Both the position numbers and the translations under genes were made by a program. The notes beneath the pieces were generated by a model. The model did not search any database. It saw nothing but the letters and a program-made list of their open reading frames with translations, and was not told the DNA's origin. From Athripsodes cinereus (taxonomy: Eukaryota; Arthropoda; Insecta; Trichoptera; Leptoceridae), in contig OX388317.1 in assembly GCA_947579605.1 (NCBI GenBank), forward strand, positions 11,737,384 to 11,801,383: DNA of 64,000 bases, read 5' to 3'. Each line of letters begins with the position of its first letter. Within the stretch, counting starts at the first letter, position 1. Shown in pieces: positions 22,614-33,746 of the stretch.

Positions 22614-23277
22614 GGCCAATTCTGAATCTTAATGAACTAACTAACTAAAAAGTTGATTAATATTAGTTATTATGTAGTATTCAGCATTAGTTATGAACTA
22701 TAAACAACTATAAACTCGAGAACCACCAAGTGCAAACGGTAAAATCTATGGGACAAACTAATATTAGTCAGTGATGCCGCAATACAAAATGTTTTTCACG
22801 TTCCGATTTACACTTCTGGCAACAATTTAATAGTTGTCGCGCGTGAAAATTGTGAAATGTCAGATTTGCCGATATATTTTGGCGTTCGTATTTGCGTCGG
22901 TGGTGGTGTAATTTTACAATTTATACATGCTAAGAGTTGCCCTAAAAATATAATTTTTTACTTTTAATTGAAAAAACAACTTAACACTTCCAAAATATAG
23001 CAATATTCTGCGGTAAAATGACAGCAACTAATAATATTCGCACATTAAAAGTCGCGAATAAAATTCTGCCAAATCTGTCAACTAAAATTTCATTCTGAAT
23101 ACGAAATCCATAGATTCTCGAAATATATAGTTGTACTAAGGTGTCAAAATGAACTAATGAACTAAATTTGTACGGAAAACTGTGAATACGAATTAGAACT
23201 AATTATCATGACTCGACTATCTTCTCACATTTAGTTGACTTAGTGCAACTAAACTATTTTATGATTCAGAATTGGCC
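22614..23277. mobile_element. MITE-like element with ~19-bp TIRs
   Basis: Left end GGCCAATTCTGAATCTTAA (22614-22632) and right end TTATGATTCAGAATTGGCC (23259-23277) are inverted copies with one mismatch. Subterminal ACTAACTAACTAAAA / TTAGTTGACTTAGTGC blocks are also related in inverse orientation. 664 bp, no coding frame of note. No unambiguous target duplication at the edges. Confidence 0.7.
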
Positions 23278-23494
23278 ATATTATATTAATTTTTTAATTA
23301 CCCATTTGATATCGTAATTTTTCATGAACATGTAAAATGACAATAGGTACCTATTACGTAATACGGAAAAATTATTTCCTTGATACCTACATACATGTGA
23401 GAAGATAAGTAGAAATCTTAAGTTTAACTTTATTTTTTGAAGATTTTTTATGAAAGTATAAATTTAAACTAAGGTAAGTATCTATGTATTAATT

Positions 23495-23715
23495 ATGAGT
23501 GGCCATGGACAGGGCGTTTTGCTAGTCATAAAGATCAAATTTGGAAAATAAGGGTAATGAGTGTAGACCTCGTGAAGATAAATAAGTAGAAGAAGACCTT
23601 CCACACGAAGGTCTGATGACATTAGAAGAACCGACGGTGGCAGAAAAATAAGGATAGAGATACCTGGAGATATACAGTCGAGGCTTATTTTCAGCAGTGG
23701 GCAGTAATAGCTGCG
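23495..23715 (+). mobile_element. LINE 3' relic
   Basis: Frameshifted tail of a LINE polyprotein: GHGQG near 23502; then, after frameshifts, RRRPSTRRSDDIRRTDGGRK at about 23589-23648 (the GRPxTRWSDDIRR block of insect LINEs); then RLIFSSGQ, a decayed LGEAYVQQW ending. 5'-truncated, no RT core. Confidence 0.65.
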
Positions 23716-25109
23716 TTGTAACAAAAACATATATTATTAAAAATAAGGCTTTCAGATACATAATTAGATAATTTTGATAAAAAACTTGTGTACATTCTCA
23801 TAAAATGATCATATGATCAACATGGTAAAAAATATTTCAAGGTAAAAGGATATCAAAAAAATCCGGTATAGATATATAAGAATTCTTCTTCGTGTAACTA
23901 TTCACACGAAATAAGTAAACACTCTGGTGAACGTTGCAACAAATTGCCAAGTCTTTGTAAAATTTCCATGCTCTTTGATAATATTATCACCATTAACATT
24001 ACATTTTCTTCTGCGGAACCCTATGAGGCCAACATCTGAATGCAATTTACTGACTGACTGTGGTTTCAATACACTTATATTACTGATATAAAGGATTATT
24101 GAAATAATAATATGTATGTGTCTGAAGCAAAGGGAATTCCTTCAATACCAGACGCTTTGTAAATACTAATGGATTCTTGAATCAAAAACATAAGACAAAT
24201 TGCAAACTTAGATGCTCGTATGAGATATTCTTACAGTATAATATTTATTTATTTATTTATTATTCAATTTACGCTCATATAGCCATTTACAATATATATA
24301 TATATATACATATATAAACATGCAATTCATAAATTGGGTAGGTAGGGTATATTTTATGTGCATTGTTCAGTATCAATTGAATGCCTTGGTGGTTAATTAA
24401 ACGCCGGTTTTTAATTGAGTGGCTACTAAAAGTTAAGCCGCATTGATTCTCACAATTTTTGTCAATACTAACGTCACAGTGCCAAATGTTCAATAAACGG
24501 TTTAGCCTCAATCAGACAAAATAACGTTTGGTACGTCAATGTGATTCAATCATACACGTTTATATTAATCTAGTAACAGTTCAATAATTAAACACAAAAA
24601 AATGGATTGATTTCTTAAATTCTAAACTTAATTTCTCTGAATTCTGAATTAAAATGTTTGACAGTAAATTATACAATTATGTTTGATGTTATTATCACAA
24701 AGTAAATATTATGTTTCAAGGGTAAGGAAAATATTTTGGGTATAGTGTTTTATTTTCTCTCAGTCCATATAAAATAAATTAACATGTATAACTATTTATT
24801 TGTATATTAAGGACTTCAAAAAATCAACGTTTTAGATATTTAATAAAAGGATAATCAGAACTCACAAAAATATTTATAAAAATACTTCGTAAGTTGTCAA
24901 ACTGGGAAAGTACTCAACAGTGATTCATGTTACAACAATTCACCAAAACAAAGCTTTGAAATGTTTACGTTAGCTTTCATAAGCAAACAAGAACTCATAG
25001 TTTGTTATTTAATGAATTCCAAAAAAAACATATTTCGCATATCAGGAATTCGTAGGGCTATTATAAAAAATCATTCTGTAATTTAGAAATACTTAATATG
25101 TTTAAAAGG
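23716..25109. other. AT-rich spacer
   Basis: No gene. (TTTA)n near 24244-24262 and (TA)n near 24294-24308. Confidence 0.4.
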
Positions 25110-25352
25110 TTTTTCCGTAGAGCATTCGGCAACCAATTGATCTCTCACTCTTTTTCGTAAGTTTTCGAGTGTCCTGTGAAAGGTAGGTTTTCGAAAAAAT
25201 AAAGACATTTTACATCTTAAATTTAGCGGTGAGGTTTCCCACCCATCCTGAATGAATTAATTTTTGATGGCACGTAGAGGACAAGTTGCATTTTTATAAC
25301 ATGCAGCTGATATGTTGGTTACCCTTCTTGTGGGATATGCCGTGATGGCGTA
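25110..25352 (-). repeat. Unclassified dispersed repeat, ~240 bp, minus copy
   Basis: Read on the minus strand it gives ATATCCCACAAGAAGGGTAA, GTCCTCTACGTGCCATCAAA, ATTCAGGATGGGTGGGAAAC, ...CAGGACACTCGAAAAC. The same order of blocks occurs at 39205-39450 and 40970-41160, with partial copies at 19440, 28541, 60285 and 60805. No coding part. Confidence 0.65.
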
Positions 25353-25944
25353 GTTTAGTAACCGGAATTTTTAAAAATGAAATCAAATATAATAGAAAGA
25401 AAGATAAGAAGAAAAATCAAACATTATCAATTAAGAAAACCTTAAACACATAAATTTAACAAATATGATATTAACAAATAAAAAGATTGTTTTTGATTTT
25501 CCTTCAGGGGTTGATACATTAAGCTTTATTTTTTTAAGGAACTGAATACAACAGAGAGCGCATAATATTATGATGTATTCGTACCTGTGTTATACACGTG
25601 AAATGTTTTCTTTATACAAAGAATATTATGTATAAGATGTTACTTGGAATATACATACTGTTGGAGTATTCATACATCCTTATTTATTTTAGAAAACTAG
25701 TTCTCTTGTTTAAGTTATTACAACAAACACATGTTATTTTAGATAATATTATTTTGTATGAAAACTACCGTAAGTAACAAAACTCCTTTAGGCGGAAACA
25801 TTGTCAACATCTTAAAAGATAACGAATCAAATATCCCAAATATTTTAGAACAAAATAATATTTTAGTGAGTTCGTGTTTACGATCATATATATGTGTCGT
25901 AGACAAACTACGCCATATTGATTTATGGTTAAATTGACATAGTG
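25353..25944. other. AT-rich spacer
   Basis: No gene or recognised repeat. Confidence 0.4.
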
Positions 25945-26040
25945 AACATCTTTTTCTTCTTCTTCACGTGTCCTGCCAGGTCCCCCCGATGTTGACGACC
26001 ATTTGAGAGAAAGCTTCCCTGTCCTGAGGCCTGAATCAAT
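25945..26040 (-). mobile_element. LINE 3' terminal fragment
   Basis: On the minus strand: QDREAFSQMVVNIGGDLAGH followed by a VKKKKK run made by GAAGAAGAA-type tail repeats. This is the ...DR..F..MVANV.. ending followed by (GAA)n found in many animal LINEs. Only the last ~30 codons remain. Confidence 0.6.
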
Positions 26041-26044
26041 AACA

Positions 26045-26128
26045 CATTTTCACGTTACGTTTTCGTTCCGTTAGCGTTCAAATGTAGACGATGTTGCGCC
26101 AAAGTGTTAATTTTCGTAACTATTGTGT
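26045..26128 (+). mobile_element. Half of a MITE related to 59336-59537
   Basis: CACGTTACGTTTTCGTTCCG, then GCGTTCAAATGTAGACGATG, then TTGCGCCAAAGTG and TTAATTTTCGTAACTA follow the left arm of the fold-back at 59.3 kb block by block. The other arm is missing; a SINE fragment begins directly afterwards. Confidence 0.6.
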
Positions 26129-26130
26129 AT

Positions 26131-26272
26131 CCGTGGTTCGATACCAGGTGCCGGCAAACTCCCCTTTCACGACACAAGCTTTTAGTAGCTTACTGTGAAA
26201 GGTGTATAAGGTTGTATTTGGGTTTATAACAAAAACCCAGATATATCTTTTTTAAAAAAAAAAAAAAAAATC
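26131..26272 (+). mobile_element. tRNA-derived SINE, 5'-truncated
   Basis: Starts at the B-box region (GTGGTTCGATACCAGGTGCC), followed by the body CCCCTTTCACGACACAAGCT, GGGTTTATAACAAAAACCCA, GATATATC and an A-tail of 17 at about 26254-26270. Same family as 17178-17355 but plus strand. The tRNA A-box half is missing. Confidence 0.85.
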
Positions 26273-26274
26273 TT

Positions 26275-26475
26275 AGCAACGAAATTGACACTTGCATGCA
26301 ACTTCGTCTATACTCGACGGCGCGAAACATCTCCCCCACAGTTCTGTCACCGGTCCATTCTCGAATGTTTCGAAGCCAGGAGAGCTATCTTTTGCCGACC
26401 CTTCTGCGGCGCTCGATTTTTCCCTTCATGAGGTGCTCGAGTATGGTGTATTTGTTACCTTTCATTATATGGTGA
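26275..26475 (-). mobile_element. LINE relic, C-terminal RT tail
   Basis: On the minus strand one frame gives GHHIMKGNKYTILEHLMKGK, IERRRRVGKR-stop-LSWLRN, IREWTGDRTVGEMFRAVEYR. This is the well-known LINE tail GH.MR..KY..L..I..GKIEG+R..GR+..SWL+NLR.W. One in-frame stop. Its 3' side is cut by the SINE A-tail at 26272. Confidence 0.75.
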
Positions 26476-26476
26476 C

Positions 26477-26878
26477 TAGCTGACCCAGCGAACTTCGTAC
26501 CGCCAAACAATCAATGAATGATTAATATTTTTAATTTCTTTACAAACTTCCGTAATTGTCCAAGTCATCGTATAGTGTTAAAAAAATAAAATTCATTTAT
26601 GTTGAACAATAAAATAAATAAAACAGTTACACTACCCTCTCCCCACACACAGTATAAGGGAATATTATTGCAATATTATCGTCGTCCATATTGTCTTTTT
26701 TATTTAAATTAAAAATGTATGGCGTAAATATTTTTCTTCGTAATTTTTCTTCACGTGAATAAATTTGTAAGATATTTTAATGGCCTATCGACTATTTGAG
26801 GCGGAGAAGAATCCAACAAATTAGAGATCATTCAAATCGGTATAGCCATTCTTGAATTATAAATGGTGTAACTTACAC
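26477..26878 (-). mobile_element. Possible Helitron-like relic
   Basis: Begins on the plus strand with ACTAGCTGACCCAGCGAACT (complement ends in ...CAGCTAGT, a CTAG|T-type end) and closes with AAATCGGTATAGCCATTCTT, a phrase common in insect dispersed elements. The other terminus is not identifiable because a LINE fragment starts at about 26880. Confidence 0.4.
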
Positions 26879-26879
26879 T

Positions 26880-27170
26880 CCTGTAATCTCCGTAATGCAG
26901 GAGAGACGATGGTCCTGGCTGGGACATGTTTTGAGAATGCCTAATGATAGTTGGCCAAAAAGAGCACTGTTCTTCCGTCCGCAGGGGTTCCGTCGGCCCG
27001 GGCGTCCCTCTTTCACAATACACCGTTCCTATGACAACGATATCAGAGCGCAAGGAATGTCGTGGAAAGAGGTGACGCAATTGGCGCAGAGACGCTCTGA
27101 ATGGAGGAGGCTGGTTTCTGCCCTGTGCTCCCGAGAGGAGCGTTGAGGGCGATGATGATGATGATGAACT
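26880..27170 (+). mobile_element. LINE family A, 5'-truncated 3' fragment
   Basis: Nearly identical at the nucleotide level to 13678-13945: VISVMQERRWSWLGHVLRMP through RRLVSALCSREER, stop at 27144-27146, then GGGCGATGATGATGATGATG. The open frame is intact from 26895 to the stop, so this is a recent insertion. Only the last ~85 codons are present. Confidence 0.92.
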
Positions 27171-28540
27171 TACACCACTTTCTTTTATATATGTATTTAG
27201 ATATTCATATGAGCCTTGCTTCTTCCAACATTCGTCTTCATCTCCCTCAATTCATGTACTTCCCTGATGCCAACGACGTCTATGTCCTTCTATATCCTAT
27301 CCATGCTACGTATGTAGCTTGGGTCTATCAATGCTACTTCTATCTAGTTTCTTGTATGGAGGATTTTACTTGGCATTAAAAAAAACATAAACCTTTAGCT
27401 TTACTCAATAGTTCCAATCACACATAGTGAAGGAATTTTCTGTCACTTTTTTCCTAGACGTTGCCATACAAGTTATTAGAGAAAGACAACTGTAAGGTAG
27501 TTCGATCTCATTCCATTGCCTATATTATTTGCAATTGAGAGCTAATCTTCATGTTTACTGATGAGAAGAGAGTATTAGGTGCAATGTTTACAAATTCCAA
27601 CTATTCCAGTCATGCTTGTTCTCAGATCAATCGTTTTGAAACGGGTGACATTAACTGTCGTACAGGAAGTTTAAAGGTCACGAAATCGAATTCTGTGATG
27701 AACAATAGCTAAGAAGTTGGAACAAACGACAAAGGTTGGTTTCGGTTAAATCTCATTATCAAAAAAAAAAATGCAGCGCTTATAACAAAAAGTTTGAAGA
27801 GCATTGCTGAAAATTTGTATTTATTATCTACTTACGCTATTTACGCATCGATATTAAATTCTAATGTCCCATTGTTATTTTTTTACCTTCCAGGAATTGA
27901 GGACACTTTTTATCCTTTTTCCTTTTGATGTATTTATTTATTGTATTATTTGTCAAAAATTCGTCATGGAATGACATACGTTTCAGTGATAATGTTGTTA
28001 ATCAAATTTAATTTCTCTACACTATTTTTCAGATTTGGCTTAGAAATATTTTTGACATTTGAGTTAGAAATATTAAAATTGATTTGGAAATTCATGTAAA
28101 TACAGTTGTGTTAAATATTATGAACGTCTCAGGTTGTTAATCTCAGTGTAGAACTTTTATAAACCTTTCGGGCACATCGGTAGAATTTATAATTCTATAC
28201 TATGAAAAATATTTGATTATATAATACAGTAAAAACTAATAATAATTATGTTGTAATATATTATCATCTTCGATGCGACTCTGTTAATGTCTCTCCACCA
28301 ATTTACCATGATATGCACCTAGCTTTCATACATAGAAGAGGATATTAAAGGGTTGTCCATGAGAAGCTATCCTTAAATCAAGACTCTCAGAAATGGGCGA
28401 GTGACTGAAGAGAGAGAGAGAGAGAGAGAGAGATAATACACATTTTGAAATATTACCTATACGAATATATATGTATTTTACAATAATTTAAGATGAATGG
28501 AAACGTTCTATCTAAGATATGTCTATGTTTTTATATCATC
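27171..28540. other. AT-rich spacer with (GA)n
   Basis: No gene supported. (GA)n of about 24 bp at 28409-28433. A weak helix-turn-helix-like phrase near 27640 is discussed among the rejected items. Confidence 0.4.
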
Positions 28541-28615
28541 ATATTTCACACAAGTGGGGTAGCAAGCGGACAAACTACTACATGTGATAAATAAACAGCA
28601 CACCAAACAACATAA
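28541..28615 (+). repeat. Fragment of the unclassified dispersed repeat
   Basis: TTTCACACAAGTGGGGTAGC, then GACAAACTACTACATGTGAT. This matches the 5' block of the copies at 39.2 and 41.0 kb. Confidence 0.5.
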
Positions 28616-29135
28616 TGATAATAGTGTGAAAAAATTGTGTTTTCAGTTTTTTTTTCAAAACGTCATCTTTTAATATTAAAAAGTAACTTCATGTATTGCT
28701 TGTGAACATCGCGAGTTTATGTTATACTCGAATAATTAAGATATGAGCTTTGTAAACAACATGAAACAAGCTTTCAATTAAATCTATATACGTACAACTT
28801 ATCTGGTTATATTAGAAGCCTAATTAAAAGTTTGCATACCTGAACCCTAATATTTAATAATTAATTATCAAATATTTATAAACACAAATTTATTATAACG
28901 TGAAGGTAGTCAAATGTAAATTACCCGACAGGATGAATAGATTTGTCTAGATTAGCAAATTGAAATACTTGTACAATAATCATTTAATTGAAATACTGTT
29001 TTTGTTATTTATTTCTATTAACTTGAAATTCGGCATCACTTCAACCATGCTATCAAAACATTAAAACTTATAATTTGAATTTTCAACAATATCCTTCACC
29101 ATTTGATAGAACGTCATAAAAAGCTTAAGATAAAA
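28616..29135. other. AT-rich spacer
   Basis: No gene or recognised repeat. Confidence 0.4.
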
Positions 29136-29373
29136 TTGAAAAAAAAAAAACACAATATGTAGTTAACTTCCAAATGACTTTTATTAACTTCGCGTACTAC
29201 TCGTAGTATTCGGAGACTCTCGTCTCCATCATCAGGCGATTAGTAAAATGTTTTCACTAATTTAAACATTTTACTAATCGCCTGATGATGGAGTCGAGAG
29301 TCTCCGAATACTAGTACGCGAAGTTAATAAAAATCATTTGGATGTTAACTACATATTGTGTTTTTTTTTTCAA
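29136..29373. mobile_element. Large fold-back element with A/T-run ends
   Basis: Left arm from 29136 (A-run, CACAATATGTAGTTAACTTC) and right arm to 29373 (GTTAACTACATATTGTG then T-run). Arms of roughly 110 bp pair with few mismatches, including TCTCCATCATCAGGCGATTA / TAATCGCCTGATGATGGAG. A short loop lies near 29256. No coding part. Confidence 0.85.
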
Positions 29374-30454
29374 ATTCATCTTGAAATGGACTTCCAACAA
29401 GTACCTTCAGTCAACAACATTAATATTATAAAAAGCTTATGTTTGAACCTCAAAATCACGCGAATAATTGAACCTATCCATGAAAATAACTTTCTTATCA
29501 AATTTTGGCTGTAACTGTTTGGCGTATGATCTATGCGTCACAATGTAATCAAAACTCAGATGTAGTAAATGAAGTTGTTTTTATACTGTTAAGATAGTAG
29601 AAAGAAATATGGGAAAGAATGAGAACATAACATTTTTGACAATGAATTACTCTTATATTTTCTTTTTTGCTGTTTGCGTTTGTATACTCGCATACATTTT
29701 TCATACAATTGCATATGCGTATGTACGTTATTGACCTTCTCTAATTTTATCCTCAAACTCTCAATCATTCGATTTTCCAAATATTCCCTTTTGTGGTTTC
29801 GAATAAAAATAATAATTGGACCTTGTGTGATTGTAAAAGTCCTATAGAATTATTTCAAAACTTTCATCTTTAGTATAAGTTTTTTTCTGGATAAAACCTT
29901 CCTTGAAATAAGAACTGGAAACTATTTTACAGATTCCTTTAACAGTTTTGCAATACCACTTTGAATTTAAATCTCTCCGAGAACTCTTTCGGTTCTATTT
30001 TTCAGAGCTTTGTTCTATTTTTTCAGAGTCAGCGCCACGTGTACAACGCAATAGAAAAACAAAAAGTATGTTTTGACGAACTGTTTACAGTACATCAGGA
30101 ATAATGTTCAATGAAGTACTTATACCTTCTTCCACGATATTTTTTAGCTATAAATATCACTAATAGACATATAGAATTTATGATTTTAATGAATATCTCA
30201 ATTTTTAAGTTGATTTTATTGATTTAACTAAATAATTCCGGTATGTCAAGAAGTACACAAAATTTATATGAATTAGAACCAATTTATTTACTAAGTAGTG
30301 TTCAGTGTTCGAGATTGTTCTGAGTTTTAATACCCAACAGTTCGCTGTTTTTTAAGATCGCTTGGTTTTTTATATCGGTTTTTAATAAATATATAACGAT
30401 CTTTATTAATAATTAATATAATCTCTGACAATTAAACCAAAAGTATAAATATGT
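29374..30454. other. AT-rich spacer
   Basis: No gene. The frame at 29589-29780 (minus) is K/R-rich without family motifs. Confidence 0.4.
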
Positions 30455-31145
30455 CATGAAAAAAGTTAATTTAATCGGCAACGAAATCTCCTACGAATGA
30501 ATAAACAAGTCATTTCCTTAATTTCGTGGAAGTTGCTGATCAAAATAACCTTACTTACTTCCGATGGCCGAACAGCCCTAGCAGGACCTTTGCCTCTGAA
30601 ACAAAAGATCTCCAAACTTTCTATCTTGCGCAATGGAAAGCCAGTCGTCTTAAGCATTTAGCTCCTCCAGATCTCGGTTGATGTTATCAAACAATCTTTG
30701 TCTTGGTTTGCCTAACGGTCTTCTGCCCTCGGGTATACCTTGCAGAATACCTTTAGTCACCCTTTTTTCTTCGGATCTAATGACGTGGCCAATCCATGCC
30801 AATCTTCGGCAGACCTTGACTCAGTTTAAGACCCATTTGAAAACGCATCTTTTTAAGAAATAATATGGATTAAATTGAATAATTATATATGTACCATCAG
30901 TGCTTATATTTTGCAATGCTAGCGAATACTTTAAAACATCCATGCGCCCTTGAGGTGGATCTGTACACAAAACGGCGCTATAAAAATCATCCGATTATTA
31001 TTATTAGATATTAGTTTTGAAGCGAATTTCTTCATTACTTTTAAGCCTCCAGGTTCGTTCTGCAATACCCGATCTTGGACCTAATATTTTTCTTAGAATC
31101 CGATTTTCAAAAGTCTTTGTTGGTCTTTTAGGCTTATTCAATTTC
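30455..31145 (-). mobile_element. LINE relic (RT C-terminal tail) split by another LINE
   Basis: Read on the minus strand in two blocks. 31140-31015 gives RPTKTFENRILRKILGPRSG...AERTWRLKSNEEIRF; 30810-30550 gives RRLAWIGHVIRSEEKRVTKG, ILQGIPEGRRPLGKPRQRLF, DNINRDLEELNA, stop, DDWLSIAQDRKFGDLLFQRQ. This is the tail found in many arthropod LINEs. The same 3' end occurs at 43632-43770 (RDLDELNAKDSW...). The 30803-31013 insertion separates the blocks. Confidence 0.75.
30803..31013 (+). mobile_element. L2/CR1-like LINE 3' end, nested insertion
   Basis: Coding end LRQTLTQFKTHLKTHLFKK, stop at about 30861, then a 3' untranslated region with CATGCGCCCTTGAGGTGGAT, CGGCGCTATAAAAATC and an ATT-repeat tail ending near 31013. 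The FK..LKT.LF ending plus 'GCGCTATA...(ATT)n' tail is typical of L2/CR1-group LINEs. A related copy lies at 54043-54325 (minus). Confidence 0.75.
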
Positions 31146-31478
31146 AATTTATTTATTCAATTTTATTCAATCATAAACAATACCTCAAAACAGCAACTAA
31201 GGTTGCTGGTGTCAGAGGCGTGCAGTATTACAAATTTGGTAAAACAATTCATAAATAAATTATTTGATATTATAGTAAAATATAAGACACCAGAGCAAAG
31301 AAATCACAGAACAGCAACACTATTGAAAACAAAAAACACAAAACACTATCACAAACATTGAGAAGAGCAATACATACAGTTATACACCAGAATTCCAAAC
31401 CATTGATGACCTCTGGTTTAATGAAGCTATTGTTTATTTGAAGTTTCACCCTTGTGATCAAAACAATGGATATAATAT

Positions 31479-31523
31479 AAGGGTTTATAACAAAAACCCA
31501 GATATCTTTTTTAAAAAAAAAAT
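31479..31523 (+). mobile_element. tRNA-derived SINE, 3' end only
   Basis: AAGGGTTTATAACAAAAACC then CAGATATCTTTTTTAAAAAA: the last ~45 bp of the SINE family at 17.2 and 26.1 kb. Confidence 0.7.
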
Positions 31524-32624
31524 TAATAACACAAGCGTGGTGTTAAATACTAACATTTGCCATACAGTAATTAAATAGTCTTATTTAATATTCCTTAAAA
31601 TATTTTTTATCACTTTTTCTTTTGAAATGACGTGGATTTTTGGTATAAAAATAATTTATCTTTGGATATAGTGAGTACACTGTTTTTATTAATTAACAGT
31701 AAATAAAAGCTCAAAACTTCAATACTTGGTATTAAAAAAAATGTTTATTCAGGTTTAAAAGGTTTTGTCATAAAGCGTATAAAGAGTATTCCAGGAGAAT
31801 TACTGAAACTGTTTGTTTTTCATTTTATTATTTTTTTATTTAATTAAAACTTTTTATCACTTTATAATTTAATATATTTATATAACATTTTTAACAATAG
31901 CAAATTTATTATTTAGAATAACTAGAATATTTCAATTTGTTATTTCATAATAAGAATATTTTATAATTAAAAAAAAACTTACCAATATTAACTCTTAATA
32001 ATCAAATTTAGTAAATATTGATGATGTATTCGAAAGTTTGATAGTAGCATCTCAAGAATGCAGTAAGTGAATTCAGGGATCGAATTCTGCTGCGAATTAC
32101 CCAAAAAAATATATTATTAAATTAGAGTAACACTGACAGTCACAATTTTAAGTTTTAGTGTAACTATAAGGGTAGAACATTGTCCAATACTAGAAAATCT
32201 TTGTCCAATAACGGAAAAGTTAGTATGTAATTGTATTTGATTAAACATTGTCAATCAATTTACTTAATAAATTGATACCCGGATAAACGTTGTGATTAAT
32301 TTCCACGTAATCACGAACAGGATTTCGAATTAATTACAATTACATATTCATATATAGACATTATAATACTGTTTGAATACCCACTAAAATACAATATTGT
32401 ATACCTGAGTTCAAATACGATTATACATAAATACAGGACCATCCCTTTGTACCACTAATATAAAGGATTCACTAGAATACTTACTCTTTAGAAAGAGTTT
32501 TCCAAACGATTCATCATGTGAGAATTTGAACACGATGTGTTTATGAATACACATAGGAATAATACATATTTATTCAATTATAATTTCATTTAAAATATAA
32601 TATATTTATTCCATGCTAAAACAT
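31524..32624. other. AT-rich spacer
   Basis: No gene or recognised repeat. The open frame at 31017-31361 (plus) runs over LINE antisense and AT-rich DNA and is not a gene. Confidence 0.4.
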
Positions 32625-32627
32625 TAA

Positions 32628-32840
32628 ACGGTGTATTGTGAAAGAGGGACGCCCGGGCCGACGGAACCCCTGCGGACGGAAGAACAGTGCTCTTTTTGAC
32701 AACGATGTCAGAGCGCAAGGAATGTCGTGGAAAGAGGTGACGCAATTGCCACAGAGACGCTCTGAATGGAGGAGGCTGGTTTCTGCCCTGTGCTCCCGAG
32801 AGGAGCGTTGATGGTGATGATGATGATGATGATGAAAACG
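32628..32840 (+). mobile_element. LINE family A fragment with 5' inversion
   Basis: 32628-32698 is the reverse complement of the family A stretch CAAAAAGAGCACTG...CACCGTT (compare 13755-13826). From 32698 the sequence continues in direct orientation, GACAACGATGTCAGAGCGCA, through SALCSREER to TGATGGTGATGATGATGATG. Only about five bases of the consensus are lost at the switch. This is the structure produced by twin priming during LINE insertion. Confidence 0.9.
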
Positions 32841-33697
32841 TTTAAAAGTTAAGTATATGCTTGGTAGCTTTTCAGGATATCTACATTTATTCTCGGATCT
32901 GTAAAAGAGTATGCAAAGATTTAAAATTGAATGATAAGTGAAAGATTTTGAAGCATTAGACTCGTATTACGACATTTACCATCAGTTGAATAGATGGTGA
33001 AATTATTTATTTATTTATTAATTTAATGCTGCACATTGATAACAACAAACATATAAAATTAAATATATTTATATTAAATAGTCTAATGGTGTTGCAAGTT
33101 GGTAACAGCACTTTCAGTAAAAAAAAATAATAAAAAATAACGATTATTGTAAAAACTGGTAGACATATTTTGTTTCACTTTGTTAACAGGAAAGTAATTT
33201 ATTGTATAACCACATGCGCAAAATTATTTATTAATATATTTCCAGAAATTAAAGGCTTAAATCATTAGAAGTATTTTGAAGTACTAGCTACAAAGTGTTT
33301 AATTAGTAATCGCGGTACTTTTAGGACTGTTCCGGCTATACAGTCAACGGTTCCACCAGCTTTGTTTCATATTAAGTATACAAAGTTAAGCAATAATCGT
33401 GGTTAGCTCATTATCATTTCAATAACAAGCTCCTTTATAACAAAAGCGATGATAGCAATTTACTCTTATTTTGTTAACACATTTATGCTCGTTTTGCTGC
33501 ATTATCTACAAGCAAATATAGTAACTAAACCTTTACACTAAATCTTTACATTACGAAAGAACTTCCCCGCAAAATATTATCTAGAGATCTCTCTTATCCA
33601 TACTATAACGGATAACTCAAAAGTAGGATATCCTAAAGATTTACTGCGTGTAATAAACATCAGGTCGTCTTTCTTTTGTGTCGATAAAAAAATCGCT
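32841..33697. other. AT-rich spacer
   Basis: No gene; a TTATTTATTTATTAATTTAA stretch near 33004 may be a LINE tail in reverse. Confidence 0.4.
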
Positions 33698-33746
33698 ATC
33701 ATCAACATCGCCCTCAACGCTCCTCTCGGGAGCACAGGGCAGATAT
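33698..33746 (-). mobile_element. LINE family A, extreme 3' end
   Basis: Complement of TCTGCCCTGTGCTCCCGAGA, GGAGCGTTGAGGGCGATG, with TTGATGATAG as the tail. Only about 45 bp of the family A 3' end, minus strand. Confidence 0.85.

Noticed and set aside
27540..27745. Phrase resembling a Tc1/mariner N-terminal domain (FSDEKRVLG; RFETGDINCRTGSLKVT)
   Set aside because: Too short and degenerate, no TIRs found around it, and no DDE part nearby.
31017..31361. 114-codon plus-strand frame
   Set aside because: Its first part is antisense to a LINE tail and the rest is AT-rich spacer.
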